A DNA stretch of 64,000 nucleotides from Ophthalmolycus amberensis (Eukaryota > Chordata > Actinopteri > Perciformes > Zoarcidae). How positions within the stretch are numbered: position 1 is the stretch's first letter; the number at the start of each line of letters is the position of its first letter. The position numbers and the translations under genes are program-made. The DNA lies in the NCBI GenBank assembly GCA_024529925.1, contig JAFEUB010001796.1, forward strand, positions 62,001 through 126,000. Direction: 5' to 3'. The notes below the pieces were generated by a model. It did no database searches, was not told the origin of the DNA, and saw only the letters and a list, made by a program, of their open reading frames with translations. Shown here in pieces: positions 11,199 through 59,768 of this stretch.

Positions 11199-14100
11199 TT
11201 TTATTAATAGTCATAAAATGCAGGGAGGAGGGAAAAAAACAGGAATTCCATTTGTTTCATGATAACATCTTAGGATAAAAGCACCAACACCGAACAGTAA
11301 CAAGTCATGAAAAACCTCAGGGCCTTTTGGAAAGTACGTTTGCCATTATTGCACCTCAAACCTGCCCTGGCTTCACCGATCAGACATCACTGGACACATA
11401 CTCTGGGTCACGTGTGTCCTGTGTGTTTAACCACCCCCGACAAAATAAAGGGGAGAATCCCAACAAAAGCACAGTGAACCACCTCCTTGGTGACGCAAAT
11501 CTAGACAGAGGCATGTGTGAGATGAGGAAGATGCTGAAAGTCGTCGCCATTTCACAGCTTCCGGAGGTCAGACTCGTAAAGCTTCATAAAGCTGGATCTC
11601 ACTGGAGGCGCTGGATGTATGCGACAGCTGAGAATCAATCGGAGGAGACCCTGACTTCTGAATTTCACTTACTGAGGGGCTGTCCTGGTCCTGAGTTGGA
11701 TTACAGAGGGACTTGATCTTTGCCACAAGATGGCGAATAAGTCTGTGACATGCAGTAGTTTAAGAAAAATGGTTTACATCGTTTCAAGTCATCTGGGAAG
11801 TTCCTGAGTTAAGACCTTTGGCAGGATTCAGAGTAAACGGCCTCGACTGCAAAGCTCTCGCAGATTATCAATAATGCACCAGGAAGGAGAATATAGAGAA
11901 GTGCATAGAAGCTTTGATTCAAATCATGCTCCAATACCAAAGGGCTTGAATAACAGCACCGCATCCCTTTGACGTAGATAGATATATGTATAGCTAGTAG
12001 GTTGAAATCTGGAAGGATAATTTATGACACTCCCAACGACTATTCTCCCTTGCACATACACCACGCCGCCTCCAGATTAGAGACATTTCCGCAGGTTAAA
12101 CTGGACCGTCAGAAAGCCGCCGGGCAAGCTCGTGTTGCAGATCACCAAAACCATAAAACAGAAGAAGAGTAGTATTCATCAATAGCTGCAATTTCCTTGT
12201 TTTAAGTGAAGGAGAGCACCGTGCTGTCTGTCTGACTAGTAGTATTACAAAAAAAACGGACAGGAATCTGAAGACACCATTGAAAAGCATAACATGTAAC
12301 TGCAATTGTATCAAACACCGAGAATAAGAAAAATCAAAACAGCATCAACAATAATTACAAAAGAGCTCTCAGTGCTGGTAACAAACTACAGTCTCTAGCC
12401 ATGTCCTAGAATCACTTCCCCGCAGGTGAGAAACACACGTGTGTGAGCAGCACAGGACAGGAGTTTACAATAAAGCTTTGAACTATTAGTCTAACCTTCC
12501 CGTAGATATGCACCGGTAAGTGGGGGGGGGGGGGGAAGCACACGCAGAGAGATTTACACCAGCACGTCTTTGCGATGACACAGTACGCTCACATCACAAG
12601 GTAGGACCTGGTCAGCAAGACGTCTGAAGACAGTGTGTCTGTATAAGAAGTCGACGCGTAGCTGGTGTGTTTATGCACCAGTGAAGATTTCGTTTGTAAG
12701 ATCTGAATGTCCATCGTTTGGAAACAGAAGCACCATTTTTCTTTTTTCCTGCAGAATCTTGTTTGATAAAAAAACAAAAGAAACAAAAGCTGTGGAAGCA
12801 TCTGATAAAAGTGATGACAGTTCTACTAGTCCCGTTGTGTTCGAGCCACAGCACCGTTGTCTGTATGCGTTCGATGCACACAGACTTGGAGGTTCTAGTT
12901 CTATCACAAGGAGTCACGTGCGGCTGTTCGGCGCCATCTGTTAAGGTCCTGTGTTGGCAAAGCTTCCCTCTCCTTGGCTTCAAGCCTCCTGTTTAACAGG
13001 CCGAGGTTAAGGTCACAATGCCAGCGCCAGAACACCTCTATTCTTTCATATGTATATGATATATTTATATATATATATATAGACTGTATATAGATACTTA
13101 TTTTATATAACTTTCTGTTTATGGTGGAGAGACATACAAGGAACAACAAAAACTTATGTACAAAAACAGTGTGTCTTGTTCACTAAAAGATAAGCAGCTC
13201 TCTTCTGAGATCAAAGCGGGGTGTCGTGTGTTTGAAACTGAGAAACATGAACAGAGTTCCTCATGAATGTTTATACTCAGACCAAGCTGTTGCAGAGCAC
13301 ATTTCATCCAAAAGGTGGCGTCTACAGATGTACACTCGGCATTCAAAGAACCAGATGAGAGCAACATTAAATACCAGAAAGCGGCTCTACAAACGTCCCC
13401 GTGTACAGCACCAAGTGTTCCATTTCTTATTGATGTTTTCACTATAATAAATAAGATCAGGTAAAAGTCCTAATTTAGCACCATTGTTTTCAGACCGCGA
13501 GTCAAGTACACACACACACACACTATTGCATTCTACAATGTCAACACATTTCAGGATTGAAAGAAAGAAAGAAAGAAAACAGAAATACAAGGCAGATGGA
13601 GAGACAGACAGCATAAATATAATAATCTAAATTATACACAACTATACAGTTCGGAGAATGAATCACATTCACAGTACAAACATTGTTTACAAAATAAAAA
13701 TTACACAATTAAAAAAAAAAAGCAAACAAATAGGTGTGAAGAGAGTCCAGTAGCTTGTTGTGGTTCTGGTTCAATGTTTTCTCAGTGTGACGATTTGCAT
13801 GCGTGTGCGTGTGACTCCACACACGTCCACGTTTTATGTCCTTAACATTGGACAGCAGAGATAAATAGGAAGAAGTTTATCTTAAGAGTATTTCGGCTGC
13901 GTTCCCACATAGTAGTGTGATTTACCAGATTGACTGAGGAGGAACGTGTGAATAAATACAGAAAGTGGCCGATAAGCTCGACATAGCACCATCTCATCAA
14001 TGAGTTTCACGTTTGTTTTAAAATGGAAACATGCACGGCTCAGCAGCACCGGCAGCTGTTGAACGGTTGCCAATTCACCATATTTTCCAAATAAGGCTGA

Positions 14101-15391
14101 CATCATAGCGTTGTTTAAACATACACCGACTTCCATGTTAAGTTCATTCATTTAGAGAATTAATATGAAATAATGCCTGAAAACACCAAAACATATCCTT
14201 TTATGAGGAAACTAAGAAACTTAATGTTCAATATTTGATACGAGCAGAGAAACACTGAACTACACCTGAAGAGTTGTTTCTGCTCAAGTTAGTAGCAAAT
14301 AAAGGAAATGTGAGATTTGTGTGCCAAAAGGGGCCAGAACGGCATATTCATATTTTTCTTTTTCCACTTAAAATTAACCCACATATTTTAATTTAGTTAA
14401 TATATTTAATATTGTAAATCACCAACTTAAGCAGAGCTTAAAGTGTGGCAACAAACCAGCCGTGCACATCTTCGGCCACGTGAGTAACTGTGTCTTACTA
14501 TCCAGTGTGAAGTTCGACCCAAAGTTCCTCATCTTGTGTCAGACTCTTACGTGTTGCAACAAATATTGAATTTCACCAAAAGAAAGAAAACAGACTCGAG
14601 AGCATCGCTTGCAGAGAGAACAAACTGCAGGACTGTGTGCGCAACATGCACGCGTAAAGAGAAACGTGATGAGATTCAGATCAAAAAGACGGACGATGTG
14701 CTTCAATCCGCTTTCAAATGTTACATGAAATCATTCAAACAGATTGTTTTAGTGACTAAGACAGAAGAAAGACACCATCACACTACTGAGCACCTTGAAT
14801 TTAAAGCAGACATCCGTTCATTCAGTGCTGAGCAGCAGCAAGTACTGATTTCCTTATTGTAAAACCATCATTTTAACACCCTACACATAAACATGACCAG
14901 CACCTTCTGCTCAAGGCGACTATAGTGGTCGTTAGTGTGCGTGCATGTGTGTGTGTGTGTGTGTGCCTCAGAGATCCCAGTACAGACGCCGGTCGTGGAG
15001 GCGGTTGGGTAGTGCAGACGTTTTGAAGCACCAGTGAGTGAGGACAGCGCCTTAGTCCACACCGGGACATTTGCATAGTTTATATCATTTTTGAGGTAGT
15101 TTTCAACAATTACCTGAAACGTGAAAGAAAGATGATGATGAGTGTCTCCATGGTGTTTGGTCACTTTCATAATTATCCCCCAGCACGCTTTTCAACACTT
15201 TAAATCTAAAACCCAAGAATTGACTTACCTTGTTCAATCACAACAGCAGCTTGTTTGGAGCACAGGTATCACACAGGTATCCTGTCTCTCTCACTCCCTA
15301 CTAGTCTCTCTCTCTCATTCTCGCCCTCTTTCCACCTTCTGATTGCCCTTCCCCCTCTCCATCCTCCCCCCTTCCCCTCACCCCCCAAACC
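11199..15391 (-). other. dot1l: Probable dot1l 3'UTR
   Basis: Runs from the dot1l TAG to a minus-strand AATAAA (TTTATT on plus, 11199-11204). It contains a GT run at about 14945-14966, a GAAA run near 13560, a poly-G tract near 12523-12534 and a short TA tract near 13065, but no exon-like ORF. The 4.2 kb extent is an upper guess; an earlier cleavage site is possible. Confidence 0.4.
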
Positions 15392-33740
<18,349 letters not shown>

Positions 33741-34479
33741 TCTCCGCTTCACGGTGGTAGCTAGCTAGTGGCTGCTCTCTGTTAGCCAGCTGGTCAGGTT
33801 AGCGAGCGAGCTACAACGTGAACATTTTGGTAAAGGAAGAAATACGGGGAAGCGCGTAAAATTAAAAAAAAACGTAGACGCTCGCGCGGTAAATACCCAC
33901 ACGCTACGGTGACGTACGCGAATGTAATCTGACTAAGTTTCGTTTTTAGAATAAAAATGCGTGGTTTATGTCCACTGGCAATAACACATCGTCTGTGCCG
34001 CCGCCATCTTGCCCCGGCATGAATAAATATGGCAGGGGGCCACTGGGAGCAGAGGGGACACAGACGTCACCGATGGACCGTGATATCCAGCGCGTGGGGC
34101 AGCAACACACAGCAGCACGAGCGAGCACACCGTCGCCACGGTGCGTGACAGCATAGTTCACGTCACGACTTTTTCCAGCTCAATACAGAAGAAATTATGA
34201 AGAGCTGGACAATATAACTTTATATTTATAAGTTCCATTATGAAATGGCTTATTTTCCTAATCAAAGCAAATACTTAGACTAACTTGGCTTAAGTAAATA
34301 TTAGATTTAGGTGAACCCGCTATGAACTTTTTATAACTAATTTAGGGATACGACTGTTCATCATGAGACAAGCTTTTTAACTATACATTAAAATAAAATA
34401 AGATACTCCTGTATTGTTACTGTATTGTTTCCCACTGATAATCCCGCAGTGGGGAAAATTACAGGATCAGCATAGTAAA

Positions 34480-34732
34480 TCAAAACAAGTATTACAAATA
34501 AGTAATAAAACAGTAAAGAATATTAAATAAAAAATCCAAAAGTTCTCTGCATTTGACCCATCCCTATGTAGGGAGCAGTGGGCTGCCAATGACAGGCGCC
34601 CGGGGAGCAGTCGGGAGTTTAGTATCTTGCTCAGGAACACTGCGGCACAGAACATGTAGCAAGCAAGGATCGAACCGCCAACCTTGCGGAAACCGAACGA
34701 CCCTCGCTACCCAATGAGCCATGGTCGCCCCC
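34480..34732 (-). mobile_element. tRNA-derived SINE
   Basis: On the minus strand it begins GGGGGCGACCATGGCTCATT and has an A box (TGGCTCATTGGGTAG) and a B box (GGTTCGATCC, 34668-34677), the internal RNA polymerase III promoter. A body follows with CTGAGCAAGATACTAAACTC and a T/A-rich tail. I recognise the body as a common teleost repeat. The exact 3' end is uncertain. Confidence 0.65.
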
Positions 34733-35059
34733 ATCGGTTAGGTTCAGAATTACCGTTTTGTGGCTAAACGCCTCACACTCTTTCGCAACACCTGGGTCCT
34801 GGAACTAGCAGGTCTACATGAAATGCACATGCTTTTTGATGTATTATATGTGCTGATTAAGGATGTCAGCGGTGAGAAAGGTAGACATCTGTATATAAGC
34901 TGCACACAGCTCCATGTATCAGTTAACTTTTACTCCCGCTGCTCCAGTTTCAGATATTAATTAGGACTTTAATGAAATTCTTTAAATACTAAAAAACTTG
35001 AAATTGCTTTTAGAGAAATACAAATGTATAAATACTGAACTCAGATCGAAGCACTTCTT

Positions 35060-35420
35060 CTTAAACTAGAAAATGCATTGGCTTTAGAAAATGCGTGTGA
35101 ATGCTGACAGCGGAAATAAATTGCAAAGCAAACCCGGAGGCTGAAATGTAAAACTGGAAGAGCTGGAATCTGAACTGCATCACCTGAAGAAGCTGAGAGC
35201 TGAGATGCATTGCTGGGAAAAGCTGGAAGGTATATTGAAATAATGCCAAAGCTGGAAGTTCTAACTGATTGCCGTTAAAATGCTGAAAGAAGAATTGTTT
35301 CTATTAGTATCAGACAGATTTACTGCATTAATAAACAGAATGCATTGCCCTGAAGAGCTGAAACGTATTGCATGAAAAGAAAGAAAGGGCTGAACAGCAT
35401 TACACTGGAAAATACGAAAT
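35060..35420. repeat. Degenerate tandem array (GCTGAAATGCATTGC-like units)
   Basis: Imperfect units of about 25-35 bp recur, with cores such as GAGCTGAAACGTATTGC, GAGCTGAGATGCATTGC, AGCTGGAAG and GGCTGAAATG. Divergence between units is high, so this looks like an old array. Confidence 0.55.
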
Positions 35421-36158
35421 ACATTAATAACACTCATTTATAATTGAAATGATTAATGAAGGAAACAGAAATAAAACAACTTAAACTGTGATAATTCAAA
35501 AATTGTAAATCATTAAAATAAAGTCTGTGGCTGAAAGTATGATGAAGTAGGAACTGAAAAGTAAAGAAGTTAACAATAGTGCGAATGTTGTTGAATCAGC
35601 ATCTGGAAACAAATTAACCTTGTGTTACAAAACACACGCACACACACACACACACACGCGCGATGCCGGTAGACCTGAATCAAAGGACCCGGGGTGGTCA
35701 AAGTCCTAAATGAGGACAACTATCTCACTTGAGTTAAAAAACATTGCTCTTGAAAAGTCTTACATTTTGTCCCATTGCCTCAATTTTCAAATCCGAAACT
35801 ATAAATGTTCCACAATATCATATATGTTAACATTAAAACTAGTGAGGTAGTATGTGAAAGAAACACGTTTATGTATCATTAAAACATGGATTTGTTGTTT
35901 GTTTGCCTGACTGAACTTATGGAAATGACCAAATAGAACAAATAACTCCAAGAAGTGAGTACAGCTCTTTGGCTGTAAATCAGCAGACCTGGTTATTGCT
36001 CTGTGTGTTTTCAACACACGCTTACTGTTCATTGCACCATGAGCACAACAATCACATTTAGAGATAATACAGACAGCAGAGTTACAAAATCAATAGCGAG
36101 TCCTACTGTTGCACTGCACTGTCCACACAAACACAACACAAATACTTTCTATCATCAG

Positions 36159-37464
36159 CAGTGGTGGAAGAAGTACACATCCTTTACTTAAGTTAATGTA
36201 CAAATACATCATTTAGTACAAGTAAAGGTATACAAAATACTTGATTACATGTGCTATCAGCTTCATGTAGTTTAAGTATCAGCAGTAAAATAACTAAAGT
36301 ATTATAAGGTTCATGTAGTTAATGTATCAGCAGTAAAAGTACATAAGTATTATCAGCTTCATGTACATGTTTAGTAAAATGTCTCCTGTGATATCTGATT
36401 CTATGCGACATGACTCAGTGGCGGCTGGTGGAAAATGTTCAAGGTAGGGCTGTGCCACATCCAATCAATTTCAGCAAACATCTCAGTATGATTTAATGCA
36501 AAATAAATGAAGGTATCAAACACGTATTACTACTTTTCATTTAAATATTTAACCTTTGACATGAAAAAAAGCAGTAAATAACACTTTGACAAACACATCA
36601 GGACATCGATTCTGCCCCAAGCTGAATATATTTGAGGAAGCTGATTGGCTAAATTGTATGTCACACATTTATATCTTTAATCAGCAATTGGCTAAACTGC
36701 TTCATAGACCCGCCTCTTTTGGGCAGTTTCTCCAGCGCCCCAGAGACGTGCACACGCGGAGAGGACGTGCATGAAAAGCATATATTTACCGCAGAAATCA
36801 TATTTTACACATATTAATGGGTGATTCCATATTTCAAAAAAACAAATATTGACAATTTGTATAGTTTATTATTATTATTTATTTTATTTGTTGTGGCTCA
36901 AGGTGGGGCGGCGCCCTAGCGCCCTCTATTGACCAGCCGCCACTGATTTTAATACTAATGCATCGACATTAGAGCAGCATGTTGCTGTTGTAGCTGCTGG
37001 AGGTGGAACTAGTACTTCATATACAGTGGGCTAGTTTAGTCCTGCGGTTCCCAACATAGGGGCCGGGCCCCTCCAAAAGGGTCACCAAACACATCTGAGG
37101 GGTCATGAGACGAGAGAGGAAAGAAGAAGAAACTAAGTTCTGATACACAAATTTGTTTTCAGTCTACAGACTTGTCTTCATTTTTGTTGTATTGTTAAAG
37201 GATTAAATCATTTTCCTCCTTTCTGTCTCAAACTATTATTCAAATTAAATCATGCTAGAAGTCAAAAGGAGAAAGATCTCTTTGACTGAACTGAAAAATG
37301 TTGATGGCAACCGATATTTATTATACGTATTTAAATTTGTAAAGTAACTAGTAGCTAAAGCTGTCAGATAAATGGAGTGGAGTAGATGTAAATTTGCATA
37401 AAATAGACAAAGTCCTCAAATTTGTGCTATACTTTAGTAAATGAACTGTTACTTCCCACCAGTG
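36159..37464. mobile_element. Percomorph MITE-like element interrupted by a second element
   Basis: The left end CAGTGGTGGAAGAAGTACAC, with ACTTAAGTTAATGTACAAAT after it, pairs with the right end ...TGTTACTTCCCACCAGTG. The interior has GCGGTTCCCAACATAGGGGC and AGCTAAAGCTGTCAGATAAA, matching a repeat I know as abundant in percomorphs and sharing sequence with the fragment in amh intron 6. A distinct 530-bp element is inserted at 36416-36945. No clear target duplication was found for the outer element. Confidence 0.6.
36416..36945. mobile_element. Nested element with CAGTGGCGGCTGGT inverted ends
   Basis: 530 bp with ends CAGTGGCGGCTGGTGG and, reverse-complemented, CAGTGGCGGCTGGTCAAT: 14 matching terminal bases. 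It sits within the older repeat at 36.2-37.5 kb, so it inserted later. It has no transposase-like ORF and no convincing target duplication; class unassigned. Confidence 0.65.
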
Positions 37465-39262
37465 TATTAATTCTCACACTGATTATATTCTACATGTTGG
37501 AGAAAGCACATTCCCACTCTAGTCGCTCTTTGTACTGATTGTGTTTGTTTTTCATAGTGACCATATATAGACTGTTGTTTCCGGTTTTATATGCGCTCCT
37601 AACAGGTTGCCAAGCTGCCCACAGATCAGATGCCAGCAGTCAGAAACGGTTCTCTCTCTCAGCACTTCAACCTACATGTATGACGCCAGCATTAGTCTCG
37701 TCTTTGGAAGTAGCGATGTGCTGCTTATAAAAATGAAACCATTGTATTTGAATCTATTGTGAAATGCCCTCATGTGCGACACATGCCAATGACCTCGCAC
37801 AACTGACCGACCTTTAGTTCAACCGTGGCCTACATTTCCCCATTGAATTGCTGACCCGCTCTGTTCGCAGAGAATCTAAACAGAGGTAGACACCCCCCCC
37901 CCCCCCTCTCTGCATTTTAGTGCAGAAATCCCACAAGAAATTAAATCCAGGCTGACAAGTAAAACCTTGAAAACAGAGGGGTGAGCGGAGGGCTTTAAGT
38001 CTCTCTACGATGCGTGTAAACATGTATATGCTGCTGTATGTTGAGCAGAGGGAGAGATGGCAGCCTGCCACAGTGAACTCTCTGACCCCCCCCACCGCTG
38101 AGGCCCACTTCGGGATGGGAGCCAGTAGCAGCATAGCGAGGCTCAGGCACAGCTCAGCCCGGCCAAGTGGAACACTGTCGCTATGTAGACTTCTGGGATC
38201 TTTCGGTGTGTCAGATTACAGGGAGCCCTGTCCTCCCTGTTGCATTGCTGGAGCATCTTCGCTGCCATGCCCCTTTGTTTTTCCTGGATCCACATGTCAG
38301 TGTAAGGCACAGAGTTGGCTGTAAATAACAGTCATGGGTTATAATAAGAGGATGCAGATTAGACACGGGCCAAACACCTTAAATACTGACGGGAGTGGTT
38401 GAACTAACCTTTGCCTTCACACTGATTCCTGAGGGTGTCATTGACCGTATGCGACACTTCACCTCTCAGGAGAAACGATGTAAACAGAGGGATCTGAATG
38501 TCTTATTGATTTTGTTGAACAGAGACAAGGTGTGCCAGCAGCGTGTGGCGGCTTTGGAAACAAACCATGTGAAACTGCTGCCATCTGCAGGACACCCTCT
38601 TCACCACAGGACTCAGTAATTGTAGACAAATGTTAGTCCTATAAACATTTATCATATACGTCAGTATCCAGACTCCTCTGATGTCTCGGTGCTTCCAAAA
38701 ACCGGTTTTAAAAATAGCTGCTCTATGGGCTTTCCTGAAGAGAAATGTTACATCTTCTGACTCGCCAGAATGTTAAGATATGATCCTATAGAAATTGTAA
38801 AACACAAATCAAACTCCAACTGTTTATGTTGCATTCATGGCATCATCGCGATCCATCTTCCATATTAATATAAGTCGGGGCTGACCCGATATCAGGTTTA
38901 CACTACACGATTAGTGAGGTAAAGAAACAATATTACCGCAATATCTATCGAACAGTAAATGTCTGCGTTTTGTTTTTTGGCAAATTAATTATACACAAAA
39001 TACAAGTCGTAGGCAGGTGGGGATTGAAGAGGCGCTGGAATATTTAAACAATATTATCATTTGTATTATTAACATATAAATAGTTAATTTCTTTAATAAC
39101 AGTTATCTTTAAGACTGGATCGCAACCCCCCTAAAAGTACAAAAAAACCTCCAATAAAGCAAAATCTTCTATGCACCAACTAATACTAAAATTCTACTTC
39201 ATTACAATATCGGACGGCAACAACTGGCTCAGAATTTCCACAAATCAGGATTTTAAAGAATT

Positions 39263-41916
39263 TTTATTGAAACAAAGATCAATTTCAGTCCCAGTCCCTC
39301 ATGGTTTTCAAAAAGCGTGCTTTGGGTTTTAGCGCCAACATTTCATGACTCTACTCCAAAGCCCTCTTTGCTTATACAGCAGCATGTATATACACTCAAG
39401 AGAAAAGAAAAGAAAAACCTATACAACAGGTCATTTTGGCACAATCAACTCATACAACGGTACTCCTGTGCTGGCATATCGTTACTGTCAAACAGTTTGC
39501 TCTCCGTCGGCGCAAAGCGTGTTCACTGATGAGCACATTCACAATGGATATCTGACCATAATAAGAGTTGTTATACAGGAATTATGTCAGAAAGTTTCTG
39601 GAAAACAAGATAGTGAGTGAAAAGTGTCTTTCTTGTTAAAAAAAAAAAAAAAAAGAAAAGAAAAGGTTGCAGTACTGGGCAATGCCGATTCTGGTAACAA
39701 GATAGTCACCTTTACAAACGTCGTGTCCCTCCAGACCCAGATCCAGCCTCAGCCCGAGACCCGGTGAGTCCTGGAGCATTGGCCTTAATGTAGTGTTTGC
39801 ATTAGGAGAGTTACATAATCTGAAATCTGGCATTACGTAAAAAAAAAACACTCGAGCCCAGTCATGCAAATCCCCATCTGGAGCAAAAGGAGCCGCCTCC
39901 GACTCCTCACAAGAAAACACGGGGAAAGTTTCCACTGGGTGATAAATGATGACGAATGAAATGATAACAGGAAGAAGAGAATACTGTGACATGTTCCTTT
40001 GTCATTTGGTAGAGTGTTTTGTTTCATCCCACTCGGTTAAGCACTTTGGTATACATGCTGGTCAGAGCCACGTCGAATCGATTACATACTAAATTCAGTT
40101 GGACTAGGCCTTTGCTTGGCTTTCGATATCCTTGGGCAGTTTTTTTGTGTTTTGTTTTTAGTTTTTTTTCTTCAAGTAAAGATACAAAGACTGTTCATTG
40201 TAACACATTCATAAAGCATGCACTCTGATGGACAAAGAGAAAAGTGTCATTTGGACAAAACCCCCCCAGGTAACAGCAAGATCAGGAGAAAAAAAAGTGC
40301 TGATTTTTCATATTTCACATAAAAAGATCGTTATTAAGAAACGCAGTCGCTGACTGAACTCGCTCGTTCATCGGGTGAAGTCAGGATACAGCAGTTCTAA
40401 GTAGTCTTCGGACACGGCGAGTGGATCTGTCGCGAGAGCTGATCCGGGAAATAGATTTCAGGTCAACCTCGGTGAATATCTGACATCACATTTGAAAAAG
40501 GCAAAAACTGGTCGCAGGTGAGAGAGGCCTCCAACCGGTAACATGGAGGATGGCTTCATCTTAACAGTCGTCTCGATGGACTATCACGTGGGTCGATGAG
40601 CAAACGAAACGAACAGTTTGATCTTTTTTTTTTTTTTTTGAACATAACTTGCGCAAATGATAGTAAATTAGCAGATCTGTGGAAGAGAACTAGTTTTTTG
40701 TGTTTTTTTAAGGATGAAAAGAAAAGACAGATCCGCATCCCCCGTCTGCATCATCTTACAATCAAGAGGATTTTACTGAAGCATGAAGAAGAGCAGCGCT
40801 GGCGGTTTTTTACTCTTCCGATAACTTTGAATTATGCTACAAAAAGCCATCAGGACCTAAACTGGAAAGACGACCAATCAAGAGCTGAATGTAGTTCTTC
40901 ATCGATACATTATGATGAACATCAGGACCAACTGCTGTAAATCGGTGAACAAGCACTGTGGCTCGTCACAGCCAAGTGAGGAGGGCCGTGTTTAGAGAAG
41001 ATCTACGGCTCCGGAGCGACTGGAGACCTTCTCACATGTTAAGACATCTGCACAGGTTGCTTTTTTTGTTTTCCAGAAAATAAAAGCTCAGCACACAAAC
41101 CTGCAGCCGACCGTGTGCATGTAGACGCATTGTCTCGATTTGTTCAATGGTAAATATCTGCATCTCTTTAAAAGAGAGAAATATATAATTAACGCCAACA
41201 GATTGACAATTCGATGGGCAAGGCAGCTTCTGAATAAAATACTGGCTGACATTCATGGTGTGAGGACAGAAAGAGAAGAGAGACAGCTTTTAAAGTACTG
41301 ATATCGAGGAGTGTAGAACAGACTCATCCCCCTGAATTAAGTGTCAAAAATAAATAAAAGGAAAAAAAAACGGAGGAATAACTTCAACGTCATAACCATT
41401 CGTTTCAGTACATGAGGGGGGGGGGGGGGGGAGAGAAAGTGATCATATAAATTAGTTGCATTTGGCGTAGAGTCCGCAGTTTACATCTCTGTCTCAAACA
41501 TCTAGTTTCAAAAGCAGGAAAGATTATTTGGATTATCTCCTAAGAAAGTGGGAAAGTTTTCCGTGTTGGACTCTTAGACCTCTGTGCACATAGCAGGGTT
41601 GGGCTGTTGAGAAAAATAAAGCCACGCGGAGCCGTTTTTTCCCCGGATGCATCGTTACTACACAGACGGACCTGGTGCCACACGAGGCACAACCCCGTCC
41701 TCCAAAAAAGAAACGGGGAAAAAAAAGGAAAGAGAAAAATATCGTGTGTCCTGCTTAAGTCTTCATTCGAGCCTTTGGCCCCAATGAGGGGGAATACTCC
41801 TTTCATGGCATCTTTCATGTGAACATTTTGTTGTTTTTTAGCACAGGCGGAATCCAGAGTTTTCCTTTTTCTGCTTGGTTTCCAGAGACGACAGGGAAAC
41901 AATGTCGGAACTACTT
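39263..41916 (-). other. ell: ell 3'UTR with polyadenylation signal
   Basis: Extends 2.65 kb from the ell TAA to a minus-strand AATAAA at 39263-39268. It is T/A-rich with homopolymer runs (A near 39640, T near 40625, G near 41415-41430 on the plus strand). No ORF with homology was seen. Confidence 0.55.

Positions 41917-59768
<17,852 letters not shown>

Larger units (their letters stand above)
33741..39262. other. Intergenic region between the dot1l 5' end and the ell 3' end
   Basis: Begins with the dot1l 5'UTR/promoter, which is GC-richer with CpGs up to about 34.16 kb. It then holds a SINE, a degenerate array, a CA run at about 35637-35658 and a nested transposon pair. 37.5-39.2 kb is low-complexity-poor unique sequence with a C tract near 37891-37907. 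No protein-coding gene was recognised. Confidence 0.6.
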
